A stretch of 64,000 nt of DNA, from contig NZ_BBCD01000001.1 in assembly GCF_001311865.1 (NCBI RefSeq), positions 62,001 to 126,000 on the forward strand, written 5' to 3'. Of this stretch, positions 36,006 through 47,912 are shown piece by piece; within the stretch, counting starts at the first letter, position 1, and each line of letters opens with the position of its first letter. The position numbers and the translations under genes were made by a program. A model generated the notes under the pieces. It was not told the DNA's origin. It did no database searches and saw only the letters and a program-made list of their open reading frames with translations. Source of the stretch: Piscibacillus salipiscarius JCM 13188. GTDB taxonomy: Bacteria; Bacillota; Bacilli; Bacillales; Alkalibacillaceae.

Positions 36006-36724
36006 TTAAGTTAATTGACCTCCATTGACTCTAATCACTTCCCCGTGAATATACTGAGCGTCTTTATGGCATAAAAATAATACTGTTTTCGCAACATCTT
36101 TTGGAGTACCTAACCTTCCTAAAGGCACATCCTTTAAATAGTCTTGTGTATCTTTTAAAGATAAATGACCATTCATTTTGGATTCAATAAAACCAGGACT
36201 TACAGCGTTTACTCGAACAGATGATTGCCCTACTTCTTTAGCTAATGCCTTTACGAATGAGATCTGGGCTCCTTTAATAGCTGAATAATAGACCTCTTGA
36301 CTCCCACCTATTTCACCCCAAATGGAAGATACAACAATAATATTACCATTTGTTTGTTAACCATCTGAGGTAGATAGTTTTTAGTTATAGATACTGTCGA
36401 CTTTAAATGAATGCGATATAACCGATCAAGTTCATCTATACTCATATCAGTCATTAATCCATAAGATGCCTTTCCTTGAGCAAAAATGATGATGTCTACC
36501 TGAAAAGGTATAGACATCATCACATCATCTAAATCATCTTTAGATAAATCAGCTTTAACAGTCATTAACATCTGATCTTCATCAAGCTGTTTTGATATTA
36601 AGTCAATAACGTTTTTATTTTGATAATAGTGTAAAATAAACTGATAAGAATATTGGGATAGTTCTTTAACAATCGCACTACCAATTTCTCCACTTGCACC
36701 AATAACTAATACTGTTTGTCTCAA
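36006..36724 (-). CDS. ymfI: YmfI, short-chain dehydrogenase/reductase, one frameshift
   Basis: About 239 residues, FabG-like. VIGASGEIGSAIVKELSQY is the NAD(P) loop; VVSSIWGEIGGSQEVYYSAI followed by K gives Ser-Tyr-x3-Lys of the active site; RVNAVSPGFIESKM and ends IRVNGGQLT. The frame breaks near 36350. Substrate unknown; first residues MRQTVLVIGASG. Stop overlaps nothing; 36725 is the end of ymfH. Confidence 0.88.
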
Positions 36725-38015
36725 TTATTTCTCATCCTCAGGCAACACCATGCAAATAGAAATGCGGTCTTCAGAAATCCAATCATCTGTTACACGGTTC
36801 ACATCATCTAAACTTAATTGCTCTAATATTTCAAATACATCACGATAATCAATTCCTAAATGATGATAATGGATAAATGTGTTAGCTGTTCCTTCTAATT
36901 CATTAAATTCTCTAACTAACTCACCATATTTTTCTTTTTAGCGCGTTCAAAGTCATCTTGTTTGATCGGCTCATTCTTTATGGATAAGAGCATTTCCTTC
37001 ACTCTTTCTCCGAATTCTCTTGGTTTAGTTGTGCTTCCACCAATAGCCGCAAATCCAAATGATTCTTCTAAGTATTGCTCTAATCTTAATTTATCAATAA
37101 CTAAGCCTTTTTGATATAGTTCTTCATAAAAAGAGCCACTTTTAGAGAAGTATAAATCTAATATCATATCCCGTACTAAATCATTTTTTAGTAACTGGTC
37201 TTTATTTAATGATTCTTTCTTCTCTTTAACAGCAATCATACACTTGGGTGTTGTAACAGGCATATAAATCTTCTCGACCTTTTTGTAAACTTCATCTTTT
37301 TCATCACCATAAAACCTGTCAATCCCATTTGGTTCATCAAACGTTTATTGTTTGGTTATTTTAATTAAAGTTGCCATACTGTCTAAATCAAAAATTGCCA
37401 ATAACAAAGATAGACATATTAGATGGATGATAAAACGTGTTATAGCAAGTATACAAATCTTCATGAGTAATATCGTAAATAGAATCTACAGTACCAGCAA
37501 TATCAATACGAACAGGATGATGTTCATAAAGGGACCCAATCGTACCAAAGAACAGCCTCCAATCAGCTTGGTCATCATACATTTTAATCTCTTGTTCAAT
37601 AATACCCTTTTCTTTTTCAACTGTTTGTTCAGTAAAATAAGGATCTTGAACAAAGTTTAATAATGTTTCAACATTCTTTTCTTCGTCAGACGTACTCGAA
37701 AAAGGTAAGCTGTTTGTGTAAAAGACGTAAAAGCGTTGGCAGAAGCTCCTCTTTCAGAAAACTGCTGGAAGACATCACCATCTTCTTTTTCAAACATTTT
37801 GTGTTCAAGAAAAATGCGCAATACCATCAGGTACTGTCACTTTCTCATTTTCTCCAATTGGCGTGAACGTTTTGATCAATCGAACCATATTTGGTTGAAA
37901 AGATAGCAAATGTTTTCTCCACTTCCGGCTTTGAAAGTAGAAACAAATCAAGACCATTATCTAATTTTTCATGATACATCTGTTCATTGATACGAGGAAT
38001 TTTCAATTTATTCAT
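36725..38015 (-). CDS. ymfH: YmfH, M16-family zinc peptidase, four or more frameshifts
   Basis: About 430 residues once joined. Starts MNKLKIPRINEQMYHEKLDN at 38015 behind GGAGGTGA. The zinc motif HFLEHKMFE is interrupted by a T-run error near 37818; the repaired N-domain continues FSERGASANAFTSFTQTAY, then NVETLLNFVQDPYFTEQTVE and IEQEIKMYDDQADWR. C-domain ends VLPEDEK. Pairs with YmfF, probably as a heterodimer in which this is the catalytic subunit. Substrate unknown. Confidence 0.88.
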
Positions 38016-39294
38016 GACTTTCACCTCCGTCTTCTGCTGTTAAAAAGTATACCGTATCAAGTTCAACTTGATTGGCTACTCGTACAATGTCTTCTTTAGT
38101 TACTTGATCAATTTCATTTAAGACATGATCCATATCATTAAATTGGCCTGAAACCACTTGTTGATAATAGTACTCAACCATGCCTCCAGCACGATCGATG
38201 GTTTCCTTTAACTGGTGAGTAATAGCCTTTTTGTTTGATCAATTTCATCTTCTGATATCTGACCACTCTTAATATCTTCATGTTGCTGGATTATGATTTC
38301 TTTGGCTTGATCAAATTTATCAGGTGCAATACCACTAAATACCAACATTAATCCTTTATTACTTTCAAGTCTTGATGCTGCGTAATAAGCTAACGAATGC
38401 TTTTCACGCACGTTTAAGAAAAGCTTAGAATGTGGGAAAGCCCCAAAAACACCATTAAATACTTGTAGTGTTCTATAATCAGAGTCCCTATAAGTAATAC
38501 CTGTTCGATAACCTAAATGTAGCTTTGCCTGTTGGACCTTTTGTTTTTCAGTAATTTCGTTAACTTGTTCTACCTTTTTATGCTCAGATTGTATAACTTT
38601 CGTTGATGGCTCACGATTAAAATTAAAAACACTTTCAATTACTGGTTTAACTTCTTCTTCTTCAAAGTCACCTACAAAAATACATCAAGAGCATCTTCAT
38701 TAATCATTTGCTGATAGGTCTTGTAAAGAGTTGAAGCGTTAATCTGATCCATATCATCTAAGTATCCATGTGCGTGCACACTATATTTTTCGTCTTGACA
38801 CATTTCATCTATTAAACGCATGTTAGCAAATTGCATTTTCTCATCGACTATAGACTTAATCTTATTTGTTAACGTTTCCTTTTCTTTAGCAACAATTTTA
38901 GAATCAAATTCATTTTGTTCAACTTTTGGATTAGCCGCTACTTCATATAAAAATTGGAGACATTCTTTAATTAATTGATTGGCATTCGGAATAAACTTTT
39001 CATTCGCAAAGTCTAATACAAACGTAATGACATGGTTTTCTCCCTTTTTACCCGAGTTAATTGAAAACTTCGCCCCATAAAGTTCATCTAATCGTAATCT
39101 TAACGCTTTTTCTGAAGGGTATTGTTTCGTTCCTTTTTGTAGAACGAAAGGTAATAGTGCACGTTCTGTAATATTATCTCGATCTAGAGGCCTAGCAAAT
39201 TTAAGAGCTACTGTATTAGTTTTAAACTTTTTTGTTTGTATAAGATGCAAATTGTATTCATTTTTTCGAATTGTTGATGGTTTAATTTTGGCAT
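38008..39294 (-). CDS. ymfF: YmfF, M16-family non-catalytic partner, three frameshifts
   Basis: About 429 residues: MPKLNHQQFEKMNTIHLIQT, KFARPLDRDNITERALLPFV, LRLRLDELYGAKFS, FLNVREKHSLAYYAASRLES. It lacks the HxxEH zinc motif, in keeping with the inactive half of M16 pairs. Breaks near 39245, 38675 and 38225. Ends eight bases inside ymfH, so the two are translated together. AAAAAGGAGGTAT precedes the ATG. Confidence 0.88.
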
Positions 39295-39354
39295 ATTATA
39301 CCTCCTTTTTACTCTATCTTATATTCTACCCTAAATATACATTCAATACGAAAA

Positions 39355-39377
39355 ATCCCTCTAAAAATAAGAGGGAT
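39355..39377 (-). terminator. ftsK/spoIIIE terminator
   Basis: AGAGGGAT and ATCCCTCT, 8-bp stem, followed by TTTTTCG on the minus strand. Confidence 0.75.
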
Positions 39378-39387
39378 CGTTCGTCAG

Positions 39388-41702
39388 TTATGAACTTGAT
39401 GTTTGCTCTTGTTCTTCCTCTTGATATTGACTTACTAATACTTTCCTGGGTTTACTCCCCTCATATGGACCGACAATTCCTCGTTCTTCCATTGCATCAA
39501 TTAATCTTGCTGCACGAGTATATCCCACTCTAACTTACGTTGCAACATGGAAACACTAGCGCTTTGCATACTAACAATCAATTGTACCGCATCTTCATAC
39601 AGTTCATCGTCTACATCATTTTGCACTTCACTAACTTCTTCAGGAATCATTTCTTCTTGGTATTGAGCTTTTTGCTGTTCAACACAGTAATCTACAATAC
39701 GCTCAACTTCTTCGTCAGATAAGAAAGCACCTTGAATACGTGTCGGTTTAGATGCACCTACAGGGAAAAAGAGCATGTCCCCTTTTCCGAGTAATTTTTC
39801 TGCTCCTCCACCATCTAAAATTGTTCTAGAATCTGTAGCTGAAGACACACTAAAGGCAATTCTAGATGGAATATTAGCTTTAATGACACCTGTTATAACA
39901 TCAACTGAAGGTCTTTGAGTTGCAATAATCAAATGTATGCCCGCCGCACGTGCCATTTGAGCTAACCTTGTGATTGAATCTTCTACTTCATTTGAAGCAA
40001 CCATCATTAAATCGGCCAACTCATCAATTAATACGACAACGTAAGGTAAGTGCGGATGATTTTCGTCTTCTCTCTCGTTCACTTTATCGATGTATTCGTT
40101 ATAACTTTCAATATTACGAGTACCTGTATCTGAAAATAAATCGTAACGTCTTTCCATTTCAGAAACGATTTTCTTTAGTGCCTGTGAGGCTTTTTTAGGG
40201 TCAGTGACAACTGGCGCTAATAAATGAGGTATTCCGTTATATACGTTTAACTCAACTTTTTTAGGATCAATCATCATCATTTTCACTTCGTGTGGTTTGG
40301 CTCTGAGTAAAATACTTGTAATGATTCCATTCACACACACACTTTTACCACTACCTGTAGCACCAGCTATTAATAAGTGAGGCATTTTATTTAGTTCTGC
40401 TGTGATTGCCTCACCTGCAATATCTCTTCCTAATCCAAATAATAATTTAGAAGGCAGGCTTTGTGCATGTTGCACAACTTCTCTTAAGGATACTTGAGCA
40501 ACTTCAGTATTAGGCACTTCTATACCGATAGCAGATTTGCCTGGAATAGGCGCTTCAATACGAATATCTTTTGCAGCTAATGCTAATGCCAAATCATCAT
40601 GTAGATTAACAATTTTACTTACTTTAACTCCTACATCAGGGTACACTTCGTATTTAGTTACTGCAGGCCCAACATGTACTTTTGTAACTTTAGCCTTTAC
40701 ACCGAAACTATGAAACGTTTTTTCTAACTTTTGAACAGTAGATTGAATTTGTGATTTTTCTTGTTGTTGAGAATGAGCAACAGGACTTCTTAATAATTGA
40801 AGTGATGGTAACTTATATGATTCATTTTCCACTTCAGCCATAGGTAAAGCTTTAATTTCATCCTCTTTAGAATCTGACCCATCTTCTTTTTGAACCGTCT
40901 CAGTCCACTGTTTTGTTTCCAATGACTCTGATGAATTTTCTTCAACATACTTTTGGAAATCTTCTATTACCGGCTCGGCTTCAGACTGAGTCACTTCATT
41001 TTGCTCAATATTATATGTTGTTTCAACAGCTTTTTCCTCATCTTGAGCTTGCTTTCTAGCTTCCTTTTCTTCTCTTCGTTTTTCAAATCGTTCTTTTATA
41101 TTATTTGTTGTTTGACGAATTTTATCTATGATTCTAGCAAGTACATCTGAGATCGATTTCTCACTTAACAACATAAACCCAATTAATACGCCAAAAACAG
41201 CAAGAACTTTTGCTCCTGCTGCAGACAATAAATAATAGCTTGCAGCAAATAATGAAGCCCCAATCATACCAGCTCCAATATACTGGTAATCTACTAATCC
41301 AGATTGGTAACTTTCATAGTAATCCCAAGTAATACCAAAAATATTTTGATCAGGATATTGTTTAACCACAACATCAAATGTTTGAACATGAGTAAAAGGA
41401 GGACTGAACCAAATAAAATATAAAATCCAACCCACTTAGATGATGTAAATTGAGGCCATTTTCGTTTAAACATTAAATAAACCCCAATAATAAACAAGGA
41501 TAGACTGACCACTATGTACCAAAAACCAAATAGCCACTGAAAGAGTGTGACAAACACATGTGGGATAAATCCTTCTCCGATTGTACTAATTCCACTTGAA
41601 AAGATGGCACTTAAAATGAGTAATAATCCAATCAATTCAAACTGTAATACGTGACGTTTTTTTTTTTCTTCTTTGCTTTTTCTTCTTTTTACGTTTAGCC
41701 AT
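39388..41702 (-). CDS. spoIIIE: DNA translocase FtsK/SpoIIIE, three frameshifts
   Basis: About 771 residues. A Lys/Arg-rich start breaks in an A run near 41660; four membrane helices follow (from [16 protein letters not shown]), a second break near 41420, a charged linker, then the motor: [18 protein letters not shown] (Walker A), [14 protein letters not shown] (Walker B) and [17 protein letters not shown]. The last break near 39530 lies at the winged-helix gamma domain ([20 protein letters not shown]). Moves chromosomes across septa in division and sporulation. Confidence 0.95.
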
Positions 41703-41723
41703 CGTATCCCCCCAAAATAAGGA

Positions 41724-41760
41724 AGCAGCCTTATGCTGGCTGCTCTTGTGTGGTATATAT
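41724..41760 (-). promoter_or_regulatory. Promoter-like box and hairpin before spoIIIE
   Basis: A TATAAT hexamer lies at about 41755-41760 on the minus strand, and the 7-bp stem AGCAGCC/GGCTGCT (41724-41744) comes between it and the spoIIIE start. A good -35 is not evident. Confidence 0.35.
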
Positions 41761-41794
41761 TATACCATAGTTATCCAATCTTTTGGATAAGACT

Positions 41795-42001
41795 TTATAA
41801 GTAATAAGTCGTTCCTGGTTGTAATTCTTTATTTAAATAATCTGCTGGGTCTGTTGAAGTCATGTGTACAATTTGATATCCATTTAAATCCGGATCTCGG
41901 CGCAACTTAACCGTGGCATGCTTGACAGTTACAAATTGATATACACTTTGATCCTCATCTTCAAAAATCTCTTGTTCATCTAAAGGGGTGTACAAAATCA
42001 T
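41795..42001 (-). CDS. ylzJ: YlzJ-like protein
   Basis: 68 residues: [18 protein letters not shown] and [20 protein letters not shown] are the family landmarks. Unknown function, always beside tepA in Bacilli. The ATG overlaps the tepA stop by four bases. Confidence 0.88.
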   Translation of the reverse strand: MILYTPLDEQEIFEDEDQSVYQFVTVKHATVKLRRDPDLNGYQIVHMTSTDPADYLNKELQPGTTYYL

Positions 42002-42739
42002 TGAATCACCTGCTCACCTTTATTAGAGTCAATCATTTCATTTAATTTCTCAATTGCTTCCTTCACACCACCAACATCGTCAATTAATCCGCAATCTACT
42101 GCATCTTTACCTACTACATTCGTACCAATGTCACGAGTTAAATTACCTTTCGCAAACATTAGCTCCTTAAAATCTTCTTCAGTAATGTTGGAATTTTTTA
42201 ACGACAAAATTAATAACGCGGTCTTGCATTTTATCTAAGTATTCAAATGTTTGTGGAACCCCGATTACAAGTCCAGTCAATCTAATTGGGTGTATCGTCA
42301 TCGTCGCTGTTTCAGTAATAAACGAGTAATTAGCAGAAACAGCAATTGGAACTCCAATCGAATGTCCACCACCTAAGACAATTGATACAGTCGGTTTTGA
42401 TATAGTTGAAATCATTTCAGAGATCGCTAAACCAGCTTCTACATCTCCACCTACTGTATTTAATAATAAAATAACTCCCTCAATTTTTGGATTTTGTTCA
42501 ATAGCTACAATTTGGGGAATTAAATGTTCGTACTTAGTTGTCTTATTTTTTTGTGGTAACTGTAAGTGCCCTTCAATTTGGCCAATAATGGGTAGCACAT
42601 GAATGTTAGATTCAGGTGCCTGTGGTACATTTGTTTGCCCTAACTGCTTAATTTTGTCCATTAACGAACCTTGTGCATCATCTTTGTTGTTATCATCAGT
42701 TTGTTCATCATTCTGTTGTTTTCTTTTTTCATCTGACAT
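41998..42739 (-). CDS. tepA: Translocation-enhancing protein TepA (ClpP-like), one frameshift
   Basis: About 247 residues. ClpP/crotonase-fold: [20 protein letters not shown] and [14 protein letters not shown] with the putative catalytic Ser, then [12 protein letters not shown]. The frame breaks near 42200; the rest reads [20 protein letters not shown]. Acidic, Gln-rich N-terminus. In B. subtilis it degrades SASP-related and secretion substrates in reports of varied kind. ATG 42739 follows AAGGTAGGTGG; a GTG at 42748 is in frame. Confidence 0.9.
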
Positions 42740-42794
42740 ATTATCCACCTACCTTTGCCATTTAGTGTTTACAAATGCCAGATGTTCATACAAA

Positions 42795-42823
42795 AAGACT
42801 CCATTCATTTAGAATAGAGTCTT
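42795..42823 (-). terminator. dapA terminator
   Basis: AAGACTC and GAGTCTT stem, extended by internal pairs, with TTTTTG on the minus strand. Confidence 0.75.
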
Positions 42824-42839
42824 CAGATCACGTTAATAA

Positions 42840-43703
42840 TTATTGTAATGCTTCTTTTAACTGCTTTTCTTCTTCAGATGTTAATGGTACTAATGGCAAT
42901 CTTACAGAACCAACAGAGACACCTGCTTGATTTAATGCAGTTTTCACTGGAACTGGTGATGGAGCATTAAATAATGCTTTCATTTTAGGTAACAATTGCT
43001 GATGGAGTTGTGTAGCTTTAGTTACGTCTCCATCAAAATAAGACGTCACCATTTCTTGCATTTCATTTCCGTAAAGGTGAGCTGAAACTGATACAATTCC
43101 ATCGCCACCAACAGATACAATCGGCAATGTAAAACCGTCATCACCACTATATAACTTAAAGTCATCATCTGTTTGAGCAACAATTTCAGTAATGGCTAGT
43201 AAGTCTTGACTTGATTCTTTAACCGCTACGATGTTAGGAACTTTTGATAATTTAACGATTGTTTCAACTGACATATTTACAGATGTTCTGCCTGGAATAT
43301 TATATAGCATAATTGGTAAGTTAGTTAATTCAGCAATCGTTTTAAAATGCTGATATAAACCTTCTTGATTTGGTTTATTATAATATGGTGCAACTAACAA
43401 AATTGCATCTACACCAGTTGATTCAACCTTTTGAGTAAATTCAATGGTTTCTTTTGTATTATTACTACCCGTACCCGCAATAACAGGAATGCGTCCATTT
43501 GCTACTTCCGCAACATGTTTGTAAAGAGTTAATTTTTCTTCTTTAGATAGTGTTGGTGATTCACCTGTAGTACCTCCGACTACTAATGCATCAGAACCGT
43601 TGTTGATTAAATGTTCAACTAAAGCTTCAGTACGCTTTAGATCTAACTCATTTTGATCATCAAAGGGTGTGACCATAGCCGTAATGACCTTTCCAAAATT
43701 CAT
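42840..43703 (-). CDS. dapA: 4-hydroxy-tetrahydrodipicolinate synthase
   Basis: 287 residues, TIM barrel. GTTGESPTLSKEEK (substrate loop), LYNIPGRTSVNMS with the proton-relay Tyr, and VAVKESSQD with the Schiff-base Lys. Condenses pyruvate with aspartate semialdehyde, the first step toward lysine, cell-wall diaminopimelate and spore dipicolinate. AAGGAAGGAGAT precedes the ATG. Intact. Last gene of the spoVF-asd-dapG-dapA cluster. Confidence 0.97.
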   Translation of the reverse strand: MNFGKVITAMVTPFDDQNELDLKRTEALVEHLINNGSDALVVGGTTGESPTLSKEEKLTLYKHVAEVANGRIPVIAGTGSNNTKETIEFTQKVESTGVDAILLVAPYYNKPNQEGLYQHFKTIAELTNLPIMLYNIPGRTSVNMSVETIVKLSKVPNIVAVKESSQDLLAITEIVAQTDDDFKLYSGDDGFTLPIVSVGGDGIVSVSAHLYGNEMQEMVTSYFDGDVTKATQLHQQLLPKMKALFNAPSPVPVKTALNQAGVSVGSVRLPLVPLTSEEEKQLKEALQ

Positions 43704-43722
43704 GATTAATCTCCTTCCTTAC

Positions 43723-44923
43723 CTAAAAACTATCATGAAGAGCATTGACTGCTGCTTCTAAGTCCTTCTCTTTAATTAATACCCAAATAGTCGTATGACT
43801 ATCAGCAGATTGTAAAATTTGAATATTTTTGTTGCCAATGCTGTTACGATTTTAGAGGCCACCCCTGGTACACCTTGGATTCCAGCACCTACTGTTGACA
43901 CTTTTGCACAGTTTTCTTCTATAGTGTAACTCAAATCCATTGAATCCATAATGGATTGTGTTAACTTCCATTTATCTTTAGGTACTGTAAATGTAATCCC
44001 TTTTGATGAAATGTTAAAAAAGTCTACGGAAATACTTGCTTCAGCTAGTTGAGCAAAAACACGTTCATGTAGTTCAATCAAATTTTCTTGCGCATCAACA
44101 TTAATTTGATATAGCCCAGACACTTGAGCTATACCTGTTACTAATGAATCTTGAATTGAGCGATCTATTGAACTATTTACCTTCGATGTCACTAAAGTTC
44201 CTTCATCATTAGAATAGGTTGAGCGTACTCTAAGCGGAATTTTTTCCTGCATTGCTATTTCGACTGCTCTAGGATGTATTACTTTAGATCCTTCATAAGC
44301 TAGATGTACAATCTCGCTGTAAGTCATCGCTTTTAATGTTTCGGCATGCTTCACTAACCTCGGGTCAGCTGTTTTAATACCATCCACATCAGTAAATATA
44401 TCCACAAACTGAGCATTTAGTGCTGCTCCTAGTGCGACAGCAGATGTATCAGACCCTCCCCTGCCAAGGGTGGTCATATAGCCAAAACTATCCTGACCTT
44501 GGAATCCAGCTATTACAATGACTTGATTTGTATTAAACAAGGTGTTTATTAGATCAGGATTTACTTTTTCAATCCTAGCATTAGTGAAATCACTTGTTGT
44601 CATAATTCCAGCTTGAGCTCCTGAAATTGATGTAGCTGATAAACCATGATTCCTAAGCTCATTTGCAAAAACAACAGATGAAATAATTTCACCACAAGAC
44701 ATAATTGATCAAGTTCCCTTTGAGAAACTTGATGGTCAGGATACTGTATTAAATCAAGTAAAGAATCAGTGGCGTAAGGTTCACCCTTACGCCCCATAGC
44801 TGATACAACGACTACAACTTGATGACCTTGATCAACAGCACTTTTAACATGCTGAATTGCTAGAGATCGAACATCTTCATCTCTAACGGATGTTCCCCCA
44901 AACTTTTGAACGATTACAGTCAT
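43723..44923 (-). CDS. dapG: Aspartokinase I, two frameshifts
   Basis: About 400 residues. MTVIVQKFGGTSVRDEDVRS binds ATP; GRGGSDTSAVALGAALNA and EIFTDVDGIKT-like FTDVDGIKTADPR follow; two ACT domains close it (ISVDFFNISSKGITFTVP; GIQGVPGVASKIVTALA). Breaks near 44705 and 43830; the repaired end is VLIKEKDLEAAVNALHDSF. In B. subtilis this isozyme is inhibited by diaminopimelate and serves wall and spore synthesis. ATG 44923 follows TGGAGGT. Confidence 0.94.
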
Positions 44924-44945
44924 TTTAGACCTCCAGGTTGCTGAA

Positions 44946-45972
44946 TCAGTTTTGTGCAATTTGAACTGAGTTCCATGCTGCACCTTTTAATAAGTTATCT
45001 GAAACGACCCAAAAATGGAAGCCGTGATCAACATCTAAATCTTTACGAACTCTACCAACAAACACATCTGTTTTACCTTCTGCTGATAAAGGGGTTGGAT
45101 AAAGTTGATTATTAATATCATCTTCAAGCACTAATCCTTCTTGATCTCGCAAGGCGTTTTGTAAATCTTCAACTGTTAATTTTTCATCATTTACCTCAAT
45201 GTAGACACTTTCAGCATGTGAATAGAAGAAAGGTAATCTAACACAAGTTGCTGCAACTTTAAGGTCCTCATTATGCATAATTTTCTTAGTTTCGTTAATC
45301 ATTTTCATTTCTTCAAACGTATAATGATTATCCTCAAAAACATCAATTTGAGGTAACGCATTAAATGCAATAGGATAATGCTTTGGCTCTGATTTTACTG
45401 GTAATATATTTGTTTCAGGCTCTTCATCGTTTAATAGAGCTTGTGATTGACCCTTCAATTCTTCAACTGCATCATTACCAGCACCTGATACAGATTGATA
45501 GGTTGATACAATGACACGACTTAAACCATATTTCTGACGTATTGGTTCAAGTGCTACAACCATTTGAATAGTTGAGCAGTTTGGATTAGCGATAATTCCA
45601 TTGTGTTTTTGAATGTCCTCTGGGTTAACTTCAGGTACAACTAATGGTACATCAGGATCCATTCTGAACGCACTTGTATTATCTATAACAACAGCACCGT
45701 GTTTTACTGCTTCATGTGCTAATTTTTTAGAAACAGATCCGCCTGCTGAAAATAATGCGATATCAACACCTTTAAATGCCTCTGGTGTCGCTTCTATTAT
45801 TTCGATAGATTCCCCTTTAAATGTTACCTTTTTACCAGCGGAGCGTTTAGAAGCTAATGGATATAATTTTTCAACCGGAAAATCAATTTGTTCCAGCATT
45901 TCTAACATTTTTTTGACCAACAGCTCCAGTTACTCCAACTACTGCTACATGATATTGTTTATTGTCTGCCAT
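44946..45972 (-). CDS. asd: Aspartate-semialdehyde dehydrogenase, one frameshift
   Basis: About 342 residues. [20 protein letters not shown] starts the NADP fold; an A-run error near 45908 breaks it before [30 protein letters not shown] holds the catalytic Cys and [17 protein letters not shown] the catalytic His. Reduces aspartyl phosphate to the semialdehyde. Between spoVFB and dapG, same operon. Confidence 0.95.
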
Positions 45973-46039
45973 GTTTATTCCCTCCTCGAACACTTTAACG
46001 TCATTTTAACACAATTAAAAATTTCTTAAAGTAGTTTAT

Positions 46040-46623
46040 CTAGTATTCTCGTAATATTGGCTGCAATTGTTCGCCCTCTATCGCTTTTTCTATCGTTTCT
46101 GCAAGTAAGTTCATATGCGCAACTAAAGAGGTCGGTTTTGAAGCTGGATCATCTTGACCAAATGGTACAAAATAAATATTTTTGCTGCTAACAGTTTTGC
46201 TAGATTAGTACCATTTAGACCTATTGCATCATTAGTAGAAATAGCTAATACCACAGGTTTACGGTTCCGTAAAGTTGCTTTAGCTGCCATTAAAACAGGA
46301 GAGTCTGTTAATGCATTGGCAAATTTGCTTAAAGAGTTCCCTGTCATAGGAGCAATTACCATACAATCTAACGGTTCTTTTGGTCCTAAAGGCTCAGCTT
46401 CAGGAATTGATGAAATAAGAGGTTTCTGTGTGATGTCTTTTATTTTATTTAAATGATCCGCAGCATCACCAAATTTCGTATCCGTTGATTGAACTGTATA
46501 GGATACAATTGGAACAACCTCTGCTCCAAGATCCATTAATCTTTGCAATTCAGGAAAAGTTGCATCGTACGTGCAATGAGATCCAGTCAACCCAAATCCA
46601 ATTCGTTTTCCTTTTAAATCCAA
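46040..46623 (-). CDS. spoVFB: Dipicolinate synthase subunit B, one frameshift
   Basis: About 194 residues, flavoprotein fold: GKRIGFGLTGSHCTYDATF, VIAPMTGNSLSKFANALTDS and AISTNDAIGLNGTNLAKLL. The frame breaks near 46182; repaired it ends EGEQLQPILREY. Made in the mother cell; with SpoVFA converts dihydrodipicolinate to dipicolinic acid for the spore core. TTG start at 46623 behind AAAGGAG. Confidence 0.93.
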
Positions 46624-46641
46624 TTGAGTTCAAGCTCCTTT

Positions 46642-47516
46642 CTAAGCTTTTTCTAGTATGATGTTGTGAATGACACGAGCCAGAATCATTCCGGCTGTTT
46701 TAGGTGCCACTAAACCTGGTAATCCAGGTGCTAATATTGCTTTAATTCCTCTTTTTTTGCAAAACGAAAATCAACCCCACCTGGTTTTGAAGCTAAATCG
46801 AAAATGAGACTATCTTTAGGAAGTGCACTAATTAAAGAAGGTGTTACGATTAAAGCTGGGATCGTATTAATAAGAATATTACAATTATTTAGCGAGTCTT
46901 CTAACTCATCATAACGAAGTGGCGTTGCTTGATATTCAAAAATTCGGGCCAGTTCATCATCGTGTCTTGAGTAAACTGATACATTTGCTCCTAATCCTTT
47001 AAAAGTATTAATCAATGTTTTGCCGACACGACCTAAACCTAAAATCGTTACATTTGAATTATGGATTGTAAAATCAGTTTGCTGAATGGCAAACATCACG
47101 GTTCCTTCAGCTGTCGGGATTGAATTATAGATCGCAACATCATCACGATCGAACAATTTAATAATCCTGTCTTGAAAAGTATTCAGTTCACTTAAATATG
47201 GCGTCATAATTCCTGTAAACAATAAACATTGATCTGAGAATCCTTCTAACCACTCCTCAGAAATTTGTGGAGATGACTCTGCATAATGCCCTTCAGCATA
47301 ACCTTTCTGATCTAAACCAGTTACAGGTAATATAATGGCATCTATTTTTTCTTTAGGAATGTGATCTAAATCAGTTAAAAATAGGCCATCAATTTCATCG
47401 TCTAATTCCTCATATCCTACTGCATACACAGTCGCATCCTTTTCAATTAACTGCTTCATCATCTCAACATGCCGGGCATCACCGCCAATTACTAATATTG
47501 ACTTTCCAGTTAACAT
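46642..47516 (-). CDS. spoVFA: Dipicolinate synthase subunit A, one frameshift
   Basis: About 291 residues from the ATG at 47516, behind GCGAGGTGAT (longer frame rejected). MLTGKSILVIGGDARHVEMM and VTILGLGRVGKTLINTFKGL are two Rossmann loops; DLASKPGGVDFRFAKK follows, then a break near 46740, then ILAPGLPGLVAPKTAGMILA. NAD(P)-dependent subunit of dipicolinate synthase. First gene of the spoVF-asd-dapG-dapA run. Confidence 0.94.
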
Positions 47517-47550
47517 CCATATCACCTCGCTTACGTCATTCAGCCCAATA

Positions 47551-47577
47551 TATCTTATGTCATGGCCCAAAAAGTGA
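47551..47577 (-). promoter_or_regulatory. Possible sigma-K promoter of spoVF
   Basis: CATAAGATA (47559-47551) fits the sigma-K -10 form CATANNNTA; an AC at 47575-47574 lies 14 bp upstream, slightly short of the usual 16-17. The gene after it is known to be sigma-K dependent in B. subtilis. Confidence 0.35.
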
Positions 47578-47614
47578 TTACAAGATTTATAAGAAGTAAA
47601 AATGACAAAATAAA

Positions 47615-47645
47615 AAACTGACTCTCGAAGCCTGAGAATCAGTTT
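47615..47645 (-). terminator. ymxH terminator
   Basis: AAACTGA/TCAGTTT plus GAGA/TCTC with one unpaired base each side; TTTTTTATTTT tail. Confidence 0.75.
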
Positions 47646-47652
47646 ATAGACA

Positions 47653-47892
47653 TCAAGATTTATTTGGTTTAACGATGATCATATCTTCTCCAATGACCTC
47701 TATATCTTTCCACTTAATCTTAGAATTCGTATCGCCCTTTTTTAAACCTAACATTGAAAAATCTTGAATAACGATTGATTCAATACGACCAGTTTCCGGA
47801 TTAATTTCTAGATCTGTGTGACCTAAAATTCCTAAACGTTCACCCTTGTACGCATCAATTAACTCTTTTCCCGTTAAATCATTATAACGCAT
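47653..47892 (-). CDS. ymxH: YlmC/YmxH-family PRC-barrel sporulation protein
   Basis: 79 residues: MRYNDLTGKELIDAYKGERL and GRIESIVIQDFSMLG, KIKWKDIEVIGEDMIIVK form one PRC barrel. Conserved in spore formers beside mlpA; role undefined. AGAGGTGAT precedes the ATG. Confidence 0.93.
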   Translation of the reverse strand: MRYNDLTGKELIDAYKGERLGILGHTDLEINPETGRIESIVIQDFSMLGLKKGDTNSKIKWKDIEVIGEDMIIVKPNKS

Positions 47893-47912
47893 GATTCATC
47901 ACCTCTAATACA

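Noticed and set aside
45613-46029. Plus-strand frame of 138 codons
   Set aside because: It is the reverse shadow of asd, without start signals; likewise the long plus frames at 21384, 31845 and 34010.
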